NCBI RefSeq assembly: GCF_002878395.1
Contig: NC_061115.1
Coordinates: 158,399,160-158,463,159 of the forward strand
Source of the DNA: Capsicum annuum
Taxonomy: Eukaryota; Streptophyta; Magnoliopsida; Solanales; Solanaceae
Direction: 5' to 3'
DNA length: 64,000 nucleotides
Shown: in pieces, positions 49,233 through 60,823 of the stretch
Layout: every line of letters starts with the position of its first letter
Numbering within the stretch: position 1 is the stretch's first letter
Position numbers and translations under genes: made by a program
Notes under the pieces: generated by a model
Database searches by the model: none
The model's input: the letters and a program-made list of their open reading frames with translations, nothing else
What the model was told of the DNA's origin: nothing

Positions 49233-51860
49233 TGTAACGCCCGAAATATGGTACCCAAAACACTATATGGTACCCATAACCCCAAAGGACCATAAGCTAA
49301 CCCATGACTGATATCTGTACCAATACACTATATAATGTACTGTATAAATGCAGAAATAAAGGCTAAAAGGCCATAAGGTTTAAAACAAATAAAAATATAA
49401 CATCTGGAGATATGGTATATCAATACTAAAACAACTAAAATAACTGTCTGAACATGCTAGTCTAAAAAGCCTCTAACTGACTGAACTCTCTGAAAAAGGA
49501 GTTGATGGAATATGTCCCCAACTAACTCCAACTACTAAAATAAATTAATAAATAAGATAATAAAGTAATGGTCATGTCATCGAAGGATGAGGACTCACTA
49601 CTAACTCTGACTGCTGAGACTAAAATGCTAATGATGCTCTGGAGCTTGTGCTTCTGAACCTATGGTATAAAACACCATAGCGCAAATGCGTCAGTATGTT
49701 TGAATGTACTGGTATACATTTGAGGTAGGCTGAATGCAAAGGGTTTACATGCATGAACTATACTAATGACTGAATAACATGAGTGTGAGAATACATACAT
49801 GAATATATAGTACCTGTACCTGAGTTCGTGATAACATGATTACTGAATCTGAGTACTGATAACATAAGATACTGGTAACTGTGTAACTGAAATAACTAAT
49901 TTTGAGAGACTATATCTGACAGTCAAGTTTCTGTTGGAACTAGCTGAGTTTCATACTATTCTGAGTTGACTGTAACTGATAGTCTTAAATCTTGTAAAAC
50001 TATCTGAGTTCTATTACTAAAACTAAATGACTGTATCTGACAGTCCTGATTCTATACTAAAACTGTGGGAAGTAGTCATCTAACTGAAATGCCCTAAATA
50101 AATCAATATAACTAAGGTGGGGTCTAATATATAACTCCAATTAGAAAAGTGTCAATACCGCACCACTGGAAAGGACAAAATGTGGGAAACCCTCATCTAA
50201 CAGTGTCCTCAAAATAGAACAGTGGGGCCCTCATCTGGCATTGTTTATCCACATCATCAACCCTTATCCAACAGTATTGATATCTCAACCTATGCTGGCT
50301 ACATAGTTTTGGAACGCAAAGATGACTTCTAAGAATCAGACACTCAATTCACAGTGTGTGTTCCCATCTTTGGGTTTACTCGGTGCTAATTCCTACTCCC
50401 ATATCAATAGATACTGAACATGATTAACTGAACTAGTCTAAACTGAATTAACTGAGTTTTGTTAACTAACGGATTACTACTGAGATTACTGAGTTTACCT
50501 GAGTTATGAGACTGGTTGAATTCTATGAATCATGGCTTGACTGAGAGTATCTTGAAAACATAACACAGATTGTAGGCACATAACTAAATTTTTGGGTACA
50601 AGTACCCCCAGGACTCGATGGGAAGAAATTGACAAAGCATAAATTTCTTGAATACATAACCCACATCAACAATCCGTAATATAATAAGTTTGAGATTTCA
50701 TGAAGTACAAATTCTAAAGCACCACAATGGCTATATATATATCCATAATTCATTGACTAAGACATTTCATCAAACACCGATCATGCATAATCTTATACAT
50801 AAATGGGGATTTCATATTATCATACTAGTATGATACTTTTCTTTCACATAGGCATTTAATCGAACACATGGGGTGCATGCTTTGGTTATACAATCATCAA
50901 CACATCTAATAATCATGGATACGCCAATCAACATGTAAATTTAAGAGTTTATCATGATTATTATGCAAATCACCACATCCTAGGGTCAATCATTGGAATA
51001 TAAAATTTCAAACATGAATCAATGCCCTACAACATCATGAACATGAATTTCAATTCAATTTAAATCATGAACATTCATAAATACACAAATCTTATATTTT
51101 GAAAAGAGATTCTTGAGCTTTATGGGTAATAGGGACCCGTGAATCAACCCATGACATACCTGGGTTGTGAGTTTCTTGAAGTTCTTGGACTTGAAGAACT
51201 TGAATTTCTTAGTTTCTTGAAGGAGGATTTGGATCTTGATCTTAGGGATTATCTTTGAGAAAAAAATCCTAACTTGATGTTGTAGATAGATAATGAACTT
51301 ATGAGCCTTGGTCTGATATAATTAGGGGTTAAAATGGACGGAAAAGACCCAAATACCCTTTTGAAAATGAATTTAAAATAATTGAACGAACTATGCGACG
51401 GTGGGTGCGATGGTCCATTGCTGGGTCGATGGTCCGTCGGTCCTGACCGTCGCACCTGGGCATAATAGGGATTCACTGTCTCTGCTGCGATGGCTTTGGT
51501 GATGGTCTATTGCTAGCTCGATGTTTCATCGGCCTAAGATGTCGCCCTTAGGCATAAGATGGTCTCACTACCTCCGCTGAGATGGCTTGGGAGATGGTCC
51601 GTCGCTAGTTCGATGGTCCTTCAGCTCTCACCGTCGCACCTGGACAGTTTTAATTGCTTTTTGTATTTCGACCATAACTCTCTACCCCGATATCGGATTT
51701 GGATGAAATTGGTATCGTTGGAAATCTAATTCAATTTTCCACTCAACAAAAATTAAAAATCTCAAAAAAATCCATGTTTAAAAAATGGATTCATCTTTCA
51801 AAGTAATTTTCTAACATTCTTGGGACAATTTCAAGCTAGGTGGAAGTACGGGGTATTGCA
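49233..51860 (-). repeat. Composite gypsy, right LTR (LTR-c)
   Basis: TGTAACGCCCGAAATATG ... GGGGTATTGCA, about 2628 bp, followed by TSD ATGCA. It is full-length relative to LTR-a. Confidence 0.9.
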
Positions 51861-51865
51861 ATGCA

Positions 51866-53610
51866 CCTAAGTGTTGTTATCTACTCTTATTTAGCCTGGT
51901 TTTGAGGACTTCCCATGTGCATAATAAGTTACGACTCATATAATTGAGCATATAAGTGTTAATTTACTTGTTTATAGTGTATACGGTATGTTCAAAATAA
52001 TTTTGGAATGAAAACGATGACTTAGAATTTTAACGGGGAAACTAGTGTTCTTAGCTTGAGCTATGTGTGTTATAGTATATCTTGTTGAATTTTATTGTGT
52101 ATTTAAGGACTAATTTATGGTATTTAATGATATAAGAATCTTGATGAGATATTAACTCAAAGAGGGTATGATATACAAGCTGAATTTGAAGAGGGAAAGC
52201 ACCCATGATGTGAGGAATGCAAAGCCAAGTTGATGGAGCTTACTTGGAGGAAATCTAGAAAGTCTGAACATAAGGGCCTACCATGCCATTGGATATCCCC
52301 GTTAAGAGTGTGCCACACCCTTGTAAACAAACCAAAAATGCAATTTCTAATAATCTTCCACGATAAGGGCATGCCACGCCCTTATCGCGTCAATTCCTTA
52401 GTGTGGCACACCCATGTTGTGAAAATGGTCTATTCTTTCCAAGTATAAATAGAACACTCCTATTCTATTGTACACACCTAGGACAACTTTGGGTCTGGTA
52501 ATACACTTGAGAAGGCTTATCTTATGGTTTTCATCCTTTACTTTAGTTTACTTTTGGATTTTATACATGAATTCCATTATTGTGATTCTTTGTAATCACC
52601 CTCATCCGGGGTTGAGGCCAATAACATGAGTACTTTAGCTTGTAATTAAGTTGGTTTATGTTATTAATCATTATTGTTTGTTCATATATATCATTGTATT
52701 TACTATTCTATGGATTCGTGACCTTTATGATAAACTCATAATTTTATCGTGAGCTTGGAAGGAGGAATGATAGATTAGATCATGGGATGTATGGAATAGG
52801 ACCTTCATCATTCAAGGAATTAAAGTTAGGCTTTGCATTTAGGATAGGAATATGCCTACTTTGCCTTATTTTGTTCATATACGGGAAGAAATACAAATGT
52901 GTTTAACTTAGTTCTTGCATTCCCGCTTAATGATGTAGTTGTGAGGCTAAGTTAGATAGATGATTAAAGGTTCGTAAGATCATAATCATGTTATCAAACC
53001 CGTGAATAAACAACCAAGATAATTAACTAAACCAATGAGAAATAATAGCTAAGTAGGATTGTTCGTAGTGTCCCAGCCATGGGTTTCTCCCCATTATTGT
53101 TCAAGTACTTTTCGTTACCGCATTGTTTACTTTTAATCTTAGTTTTCAATTCTCAAATGTTAGTGGTTACTTTTGCACTTGTTTAATCTTTGTAGGGAAC
53201 TAAAATTGGGTAGTTGTAGAGCACAAGTACCTCTGGGGTCGATACTTGGCTTTCAAATGTGACTTTACTACTTGGATGACCATGTGCACTTACGTGTGAG
53301 CTTGGACATGATAGTATCAGTATTAGTTCCTAGTATACAGAAGCAAACTCAACCAGTTCTACTTGTTTTAATGTTCTCAAGAGTATAGAGCAGATTTTTA
53401 TGCATCATACTATCATTTATTATTTATGTTCACAGTCAATAGCTCTTGTGGAAGGCTACATAATATCTATGATGCTTTACTCAGAATTCAAGTAACATCA
53501 AGCAATTGTGCTTCATAATTTTCCATAATTGTAAGAACAACCAGTATCACAGATAAATTCAAACAACAAAACTATATTGCCAAGCAAACAGTGATTCTTC
53601 ACAAACCATG
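51866..53610. repeat. Old gypsy LTR/UTR-like sequence without genes
   Basis: No coding similarity was found. The text near 53215-53300 (CTCTGGGGTCGATACTTGGC, then GGATGACCATGTGCACTTA) is typical of the plus-strand end of Athila/Tat/Ogre-type LTRs. Inverted GGGCATGCCACGCCCTTA-like pieces lie at 52270-52410. It joins the left flank of the composite (up to 34256) once that insertion is removed. Assignment is by phrase resemblance only. Confidence 0.45.
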
Positions 53611-53615
53611 CACTT

Positions 53616-53908
53616 TATTGAGATTTACCTTCCTTCTATTTTGTGATTTTCATTAATGGTAAAATATTTTTATTTTCTCTTTTTTTATTCTATGAATATT
53701 TTATATTATTTATTTCCTTTTAAGGCTAGGTATATTAATTGTAGAATGTTTAGTCTAATATCTATAAAGAAAATATTCCTTATTTATTTTATTTAGTTTC
53801 TTATAAATAGAGATGTACTCTTCTATTTGAATCAAGAAAAAGAATCAATCAAGAATTATTATACAATTTTTGTTTAATTTTCTTTGTTGTCTCTTTCATT
53901 CCATAACA
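53616..53908 (+). repeat. Copia-3 5' LTR
   Basis: TATTGAGATTTACC ... CCATAACA (first bases TG mutated to TA), paired with 56604-56903. Confidence 0.9.
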
Positions 53909-53909
53909 G

Positions 53910-53921
53910 TGGTATCAGAGC
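53910..53921 (+). other. Copia-3 primer-binding site (tRNA-iMet)
   Basis: TGGTATCAGAGC, exact, one base after the LTR. Confidence 0.9.
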
Positions 53922-54123
53922 CTTCATCGATCCTCATGGATCTATGGATTTATTGAAGAAAAACTCTCAACCATTTTTTAATCCATACCTATTTTCAACC
54001 TACTTTTAATTCTTGCATTTATTTTTAACGTAGGTTTATTTTTACCCCTTACTTTTATTTTTAACGTAGGGCTATTTTTAATCAATTTTTAACCCATATT
54101 ATTTTAAATCTTGTCTTTCAAAC

Positions 54124-56578
54124 CATGGAAAGAAATACTCTCTCTTTCAATGCCCCACAAACCTTCACTGGTGAAAATTATCAAATTTGTGCACTTAAGA
54201 TAAAATCTTATCTTGAAGCTTATGATTCGTGGGAAGTTGTATAGGAAGACAAATCTATACAACCACTTCTTAAAAATCATTCTGCTGCCAAAATCAAACT
54301 TCACTCAGAAGAGAAATCAAAAAAATATAAAGCAAAAATTATAATTTAAAATTTAGTTGCTGATTCAATTTTTTTCTAAAATCATTGCATGTGAAATAGC
54401 AAAAGAAGCTTGGAAAAAGCTTGAAAAGGAGTACCAAGTAGGTGAACAGGTAGACAAAATCAAATTCTAAATTTGAAAAGAGATTTTAAATCTCTTAGGA
54501 TGCAAGAAGGTGAGTGATGAGTGGTGATTTTACCACTTATTCTCACTCAACATTTGTGAACATTGCCTTGATTTGAATGAATAAATGAGACATATTCATG
54601 AATAAATGCACTAATATCCATTCTTTGCTGGTAAGGAATTGAAAAGATAAGAAGATGTGGATTGGAGCTTAAAATGATCAAAAAAGCAAAGGAAAAGTGC
54701 AGTAGAAGACCTGAAACTGAAGCGCCTCAGGTACCGGTCGTGGTCTGCTGACCGCAGTCGTTGTGGTCAAAGATAGTCAGTCAACCATGGTCGCATGAGT
54801 CTGTCATGGTCACGGCAGCCACGGTCGCGGCTAAGTGGTGCGATTATGGCTCAGTGAAAGTATTCAGCCCAAGGGCAAAACTGTAATTGCATATGCTGAT
54901 CCCAATTTGACAAAAAGACTCAAACTCTAACCTAAAAAAATAAAAACAATTCCATGTTCCCCATTCTTTTAGGTTTTAGCTCTAGACTTCATAGCCTCAA
55001 ATTTTGGAGAAGAAAAATATTGTATAAATTTTGGGTGAAGAATACATTGGAGACTTTCTAAGTGAAAGATTTGCTCACTTCCATTATTGATATTGTGGGA
55101 GAGCCAAGTTTGAAATAACATTCGCTTAGTTCTTCAATAAATGATTTCAATGGAGATGATGGGTTTATCTAAGCTTATTTATCTTATGTGTAGCTAAATC
55201 ACCCTCTTGGGGTTATGTGTTAATAGGGGTTTAAGTGTGTGTGGGTTGTTATTATTAGCATCTATTTGGTAGTTCATGTTTATGGGTTTTATCATTGCTA
55301 TGCTATGTTGGTTGGGATTTGATGGGTGAAAGCCTCAAATATCCACATAGGTTTGACGAGTGAAATCTCCCAGCTCTAGAAAGTTCAAGGCCAACTTTGA
55401 AAGAAGGGTTTCTAGTGAAGTATAGGAATCCATACCATCCTCGAAAGAGGGATGTAGAGACCAAAGCAATGATAGACAATTATGTGTGTAGTTTGCTAAA
55501 TTTTCACTATCTTAGACATAAGGGTGAATGTGAGGTTGACTATGCCATGGGTATCATCCTAGAAATAGGGATTCCTAGATTGAGGTTGTGGTTACCAATT
55601 GTTGAACATACCTATTAGGTATTCAAAATAATCAATAGGTGAAAGTTGGTGTTTTGTCGAAAAACTAGCATCAAAATCTATAACCAAGCCTATCCATATT
55701 TGATTTGCTAAATTGATGTTAATTATTAACTCCTACATGTCACTCCCTTAGTAATGCATAACCCCGAGATCTGTGCATAATTGTTAAAACTCTAATTATT
55801 TGTAGACCAAAATTTATACTAAAAAAATAAAAAGAAATACTAGTGTAGGATCCTATCTCCTCATTTAATCTTTTTGTACCATTGGTTTGAATTTAACTTG
55901 TATCTATCATTTCAAATTAATTTGATCGCCACTGTCATTGTTCCTCATAGATTCAATCCGACTCTAAAGTTGGAAAAATATATTGAGGATGACTGCCTTG
56001 CATTTAAATTGACATGTAAGTTGAGCATTATCAGTGAGACAATTACTAAGTATTCTGATAGAATTTCCTTGATTGTCAATAGAATCAGGTTGCTTGGAGA
56101 AGATTTTAAAGATAATAGAATAGTTGAAAAAAATTTGGTGACTACTCTTGAGAGATTTGATTCCAAAATCTCTACTTTGGAAGAGTCTAAAGATATCTTT
56201 GCCATTTCTCTTGTTGAATTGATAAGCGCTCTTCAAGCACAAGAGCAAAGAAGAGCTCACGGGGAAGAAAAAGTTGTTGAAGGTATTTTTTATGTGAACC
56301 ATAAAAAAAAAAGTTGATTATCCACTTGCAAATATTGCAAAAAGAAAACACACTTAGTAAAATTTTACTGGTGGAGATTCAATGCATTATGTGGAAATTG
56401 CAAACAAAAGGTCATGTCATAAAAGTATGCAAGTTCAAAGACACTCAATATAATTCAAAAGCACTACTTGTGGAAGAAGAACATGAACATGAGGAAGACC
56501 AACTTTTTTAGATTGTTGCAACAAATTCAAAGAAAAGTGTGTTTTTCAAGAATAATTGTGTTCAAACTCAAGTTTGAT
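54124..56578 (+). pseudogene. Copia-3 gag, split by a solo LTR
   Basis: It begins MERNTLSFNAPQTFTGENY, the UBN2-type gag start of plant copia elements. It runs with stops to SLRMQEGE at 54514, is interrupted by the solo LTR 54515-56033, and resumes at 56039 as TITKYSDRISL, NRIRLLGEDFKDNRI, ISALQAQEQRR. Two zinc knuckles follow at 56325-56440 (CKYCKKKTHLVKFYW and CGNCKQKGHVIKVC). The text ends near 56578 just before the polypurine tract, with no protease, integrase or RT. Several stops show that it is dead. Confidence 0.87.
54515..56033 (+). mobile_element. Solo LTR of a gypsy (Ogre/Tat-like) element inside Copia-3 gag
   Basis: It begins TGATGAGTGGTGATTTTACC and ends GTTGAGCATTATCA. The TSD GTGAG is perfect at 54510-54514 and 56034-56038. 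About 1519 bp with no element ORF. Its removal rejoins the gag reading frame (QEGE then TITKYSDR). The open frame at 55874-56317 is a fusion of LTR end and gag. Confidence 0.88.
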
Positions 56579-56603
56579 ACACCAACTTGAGTTTGAGGGG
56601 GAA

Positions 56604-56903
56604 TGTTGAGATTTACCTTCTTTCTATTTTGTGATTTTCATTAATGATAGAATATTTTTATTTTCTCTTTTCTTAGTCTAAGAATATTTTACATTATTTA
56701 CTTCCTTTTAAGTCTAGGGTTTATTAATTACAAAATATTTAGTCTAATAGCTATAAGGATATATCGTATTTTTCTTATTTATTTTATTTAGTTTCTTATA
56801 AATAAAGTTGTACTCTTCTATTTGAATCAAGGAAAAGATTCAATCAAGAGTTATCATACAGTTTTTATTTAATTTTCTTTCTTGTCTTTTTCATTTCTTA
56901 ACA
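56604..56903 (+). repeat. Copia-3 3' LTR
   Basis: TGTTGAGATTTACC ... TTCTTAACA, paired with 53616-53908. Confidence 0.9.
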
Positions 56904-56908
56904 CACTT

Positions 56909-58009
56909 AACAATCATTAACCTCCCTACGAATCAGATCAACTACTTCAACACTTAGTTTTCATTAAATAACAAATATCACAAACCACATATTCAACCAA
57001 GTATCCGCACACCCACTACTCGGCTCTAAGACAATAATCATCTTCTTTAAGCACTCAAAGATTAGTTAAGAGCACCCAGTTGACCAACAATTAGACATAA
57101 TTAATGTGAAGTAAAACATGGATTCTCAAGATTGTTAACACACATCATATATAATAAAAACACTTGTATAATCAAATCCACATTCCTTTATGGTCCATTC
57201 AGGTTGCAACCAATAGCGTTACAGAGAGAGAAAAGTAAGAATTTTTACGTATTAATCTTGAGCGAGACAAAGAGGAAAAAATTTGATGGAGTTGTAGTTT
57301 TATTGCACGTCGCAATTAGAGAAAAAAATAAGAGAGTGGCACACTAGGGTTGAAAGAATAGAAGAGGAATTAGGGATTTTTATTTAAAAGGGAATGTTGA
57401 TCGGGTTTGACACAAAATTTAAGTGACTTTTGGCTAAAAAATTCCTCCTCCATGCAACGCCCTTATTGTGTGGCTTAAGAGGCCTTCCATGCCTTTATTA
57501 TGGAAGCCCACTATTTTATGGTCTTGGGTATTTAATCCCCTCTGTGACATGGAAATAAATTGGAGCCTATGCTCCGTAACATGCCGAAATAATGGATGCC
57601 CACTATTTTAGCCTTTTGGAAATTTAAATCCCTCTGTTCCATGGAAATAAGATGGATTCTAGCCACTGTGACCTGCTCTTAATGCAAGTATCACTATTTT
57701 TAACACCTTGGGGGAATTTATGAGTCCTCTCTCACATTACACTTTTTTTAACTTATCGTGGCGTATTTACATGCTAAAGAGTTTCCCAAAAATAGTTGTA
57801 GCACCCTTATTCCCATACTCTATGTCAAGACTATTATTAAAACTACAAAGCTCCACCAAAAATAACAAAATACATTAAAAAGGTGGGTTTCCACCCACTG
57901 AGTGCCTTGGTTTCGAGCGTGGATCGGTAGTTCTTTTTGTATTTTTATTTTCTCAATTTTTTATTATTTTTCTTTTTTTACAAATAGAATACATATGCTA
58001 TTACATAAC
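56909..58009. other. Non-coding old repeat sequence
   Basis: No gene was recognised. Near 57445-57700 are CGCCCTTATT and ATGGAAGCCCACTATTTTA phrases like those of the LTR-like region at 52.3 kb. Near 57883-57910 GGTGGGTTTCCACCCACTGA resembles a phrase common in Athila/Tat-type elements. It is probably gypsy remnant continuous with the RT fragment that follows. Confidence 0.35.
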
Positions 58010-58487
58010 ATTCATGGGTTCTCCACTGTGTCATAAAATATGCCCATTATGCACCGTTGGAATATGACTAGTGCATTGCACAATCCAAAGGGCATTTACC
58101 TGAAGGTATACATCCCATAAGGACATGTGAACATCGTCTTCTCTAGGCATTCTGGCGCTATGTTTATCTAATTATAGCTGGAATATCCATCAAAAAAGTA
58201 GTAATATTCCTTCCCAACAAGTCTATCCTTCTAATCAATTAAAGGGATTGGGTAATGATCTTTGCGGGTAGCATCGACAAGCATTCTATATTCCATACAA
58301 ATTCTCCACCTAATTACTATGCGAGTTGAGATCAACTCATCCTTATCATTAGCCACCACTGTCATACCTCCCTTCTTTAGAACACACTAAGTAAGGCTAA
58401 CCCATCCGCTATCAAAGATAGGATACAAAATGCATGTATTAATCCACTTGATTACATTATTTTTACCACTTTCTTCATGACTGGTAT
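58010..58487 (-). pseudogene. Athila/Tat-type gypsy reverse transcriptase fragment
   Basis: On the minus strand: KKGGMTVVANDKDELI, then WRICMEYRMLVDATRKDHYP, a GYSSYN block, EKTMFTCPYGMYTF and MPFGLCNALVIFQRCIMGIF. These are the finger and palm blocks of gypsy RT before the YxDD box, which is absent. Stops interrupt it. Gypsy-D inserted at its upstream side (58491/58492). Confidence 0.8.
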
Positions 58488-58491
58488 CCCG

Positions 58492-60642
58492 ACCCGAACC
58501 AAGGCCTAGCCGTTACGGGTATCTCAAGGACACCAAGGATTGGAGATCACCCCCTTATTGCTTAGCCAAACAGGATATAACACTCCAAGCAATGGCTGAA
58601 TCTGAACATATAACAAGATTAAAAGGTAATAAACTCAGGGACATATAAACTAGTCAATATAAAATACCCAATCCCAGCAACATCCGAAAGCCTCTATAAA
58701 TCCAAAAATAATCAAAATTTTGACATGCCCCAAACCTTGACAACGATATTTTAGTGAACTCATTAATTTTAGTTTATAAAAGGAAATCGATGGAATGATC
58801 AAGATTTCTAAAAAATGAAAGCTCACCACTTCACTGAAAATGACCAACGAACCAATCTGAACCACCTAACACTACACAAAAAGTATACGCCTTCGAACCC
58901 TGCATCGCATAGGGGTACAACATCTGAAGACGGTTAGTGGGTTGAGCACTAACATATAACTCAAGGATAAGGATAAAGTAAAAACAATTCAAAAATCTAG
59001 TTCAACTCAATGTACATGTTAACATACATGTGTGCATATATATATATATACTTATATAAAATGCTGGGATAAGGCACAAGGCTTAGCATGCACTTTAAAA
59101 CTTTAGCCTGAATTGTGTAGCTTAACCATCACATAATAGTACCTACGGGCTATATGGACCCCAAATCTCACCCCTTGGTCGGGCCCCAGTGTGTAGCTGT
59201 TCGAATCAGAGAATAATCTCATATATATGCAATGGGGACTCAAACATCCTAACCTTATACTAAGGTGACTTAAGCATCTAATCATGTATTGTATTATGGG
59301 GACTCTAACCTCTCAATCATATTAGAAGGTGGAATCGAACCACCCAATCATAAAGAAAAGGACTTGAACCCTTGGATGTTTAGACCTCTACGCCGACCAA
59401 TGTGGTTTACAATATTGGTCTTTTGGGACCTCCACTTCCACGGCCAGCTACATAACCCTATTTTAAGCCCCATTAAAATATCTATCACACATTCTCATTC
59501 ATTGAACCATAATACACATTTAAGAATATATTATTGGTATCGTCATACCAAGTAAACTTGTAAGGTAACATCAACATGCCATTTGAATTCCATTAACTCG
59601 TGAGAACAACTCCTTTTTCTTATTAATACAAGGTGGGGAGGACATCGACTCTCTTTATTCATTAAATCAAACCATCATATTTCAAATATCCTTTTAATAT
59701 CATGTAATTGTTTCGAAAATAGTTTAATGCTCTTTTACTCATACTCAAAACCACTTCCAATAAGTTTGGGTTAGTGTTATTACCAACTAAATTGTCAATA
59801 TTAACACAAATTGGGGAAATCAAAATCCCCTAGTTTATTCACCATACCCATGCACAATATTGATTTCAAAACCACCATTTTACAATATAAAAAATGCATA
59901 TGTAAACATGAAACATCATATAAATAACAATTATTCAAAATCCTCAACCCATGTTCCAAAACAAATATCAAAACCACACAGAGAACTATTTAAAACACAT
60001 GCTTCCACAAAGTAATAGTTGGTGAAGAGTAAAATGCCTGAAATACCAAGATTTATAGATAGAAATTAACCCTTGAGAGCTCTAATTGATAAAATTCTTG
60101 GAAAACTAAAGTATCTTGATTTTGGAGGATTTAGAGAGTTTGAGAGAGTGTTTGAGTGATAAAGTATTGAAAATAACGTCTCAGGGGTTTTTAATGGTCG
60201 TGGGTATTAAGTAGGGGAAGAGGAAAATATCAAAAATGCCCCCAACTTAAAAGCTAAAAAATAATCCCCAGTGCTATGGGTTACTATACGACTCATAAGG
60301 ACACACTACGATTCGTCACCACGAGTCGTAGGTAGGATAGTAGCTAAATGACCCCCTCTCTAGTAACCATTCGACTCATACCCTATGACTCGTAGGGTCC
60401 AAGTCGTAATCAAGACTGAAGTACTTGGGACACACACTGGTTTGGATACTAATGGGATCATACGACTCGTTTAGAGTCCTTAAAACTCGTTATGATCAAC
60501 TATAGTGACTTAGGCTACCTTTACTGGACACCCTACAATTGGGGTCCTATGACCCGCAATGACATGCTACGAATTATAGAGTGAGTCGTAGTCAAGAGTT
60601 CAAAATTTAGAATTTTTAGTGGCCAAAACCTAGGGCATCACA
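58492..60642 (-). repeat. Gypsy-D 3' LTR
   Basis: TGGTATCCCGACCCGAACC ... CCTAGGGCATCACA on the plus strand, about 2151 bp. It is assigned as LTR from the adjoining polypurine tract and pol end; the partner is outside the window. The left edge is approximate. Confidence 0.7.
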
Positions 60643-60823
60643 TCCCCCCCCCCCCCAAGGATCACTCATCCTTGAATGATGGGTCAAGGCATCCATTAGC
60701 ATGATTTAACACTGAAACACACCCACACTTACCTTTAACAAAGACAGAAAACAAAGATATTAAGGAAGTCATAATTTTCTTTAGCAAAGTCAAAAAACAA
60801 AGATGGTAAGTTTAACACCTACC

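Larger units (their letters stand above)
34262..51860 (-). mobile_element. Tandem gypsy composite, LTR-INT-LTR-INT-LTR (Tekay/Del type)
   Basis: Three related LTRs (34262-36910, 42092-44072, 49233-51860) alternate with two full internal regions (36911-42091 and 44073-49232), all in minus orientation. Each internal region has its own primer-binding site beside the LTR on its right and a purine tract beside the LTR on its left. One perfect TSD pair, ATGCA (34257-34261 and 51861-51865), flanks the 17.6-kb whole. The central LTR lacks about 650 bp near its plus-strand start. Both internal regions carry the same nonsense codons before the protease. This fits one insertion enlarged later by unequal exchange between its LTRs. 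Confidence 0.9.
53616..56903 (+). mobile_element. Copia-3, gag-only copia element (TR-GAG-like)
   Basis: LTRs of 293 bp (53616-53908) and 300 bp (56604-56903) bound the element. The TSD CACTT is perfect at 53611-53615 and 56904-56908. The primer-binding site TGGTATCAGAGC (53910-53921) is exact, and the tract TTTGAGGGGGAA precedes the 3' LTR. Only gag is coded inside; pol is absent except for a few residues before the tract. Without the nested solo LTR and one TSD copy, the element is about 1764 bp. LTR pair plus gag alone is the published TR-GAG plan. Confidence 0.9.

Noticed and set aside
55397..55618. 73-residue plus-strand open frame
   Set aside because: It lies inside the solo LTR and has no recognisable domain.
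55964..56302. 112-residue minus-strand open frame
   Set aside because: Antisense to the second half of the Copia-3 gag.
59038..59050. (TA)n microsatellite, and a longer one at 31459-31480
   Set aside because: Simple repeats inside LTRs; nothing further can be supported.
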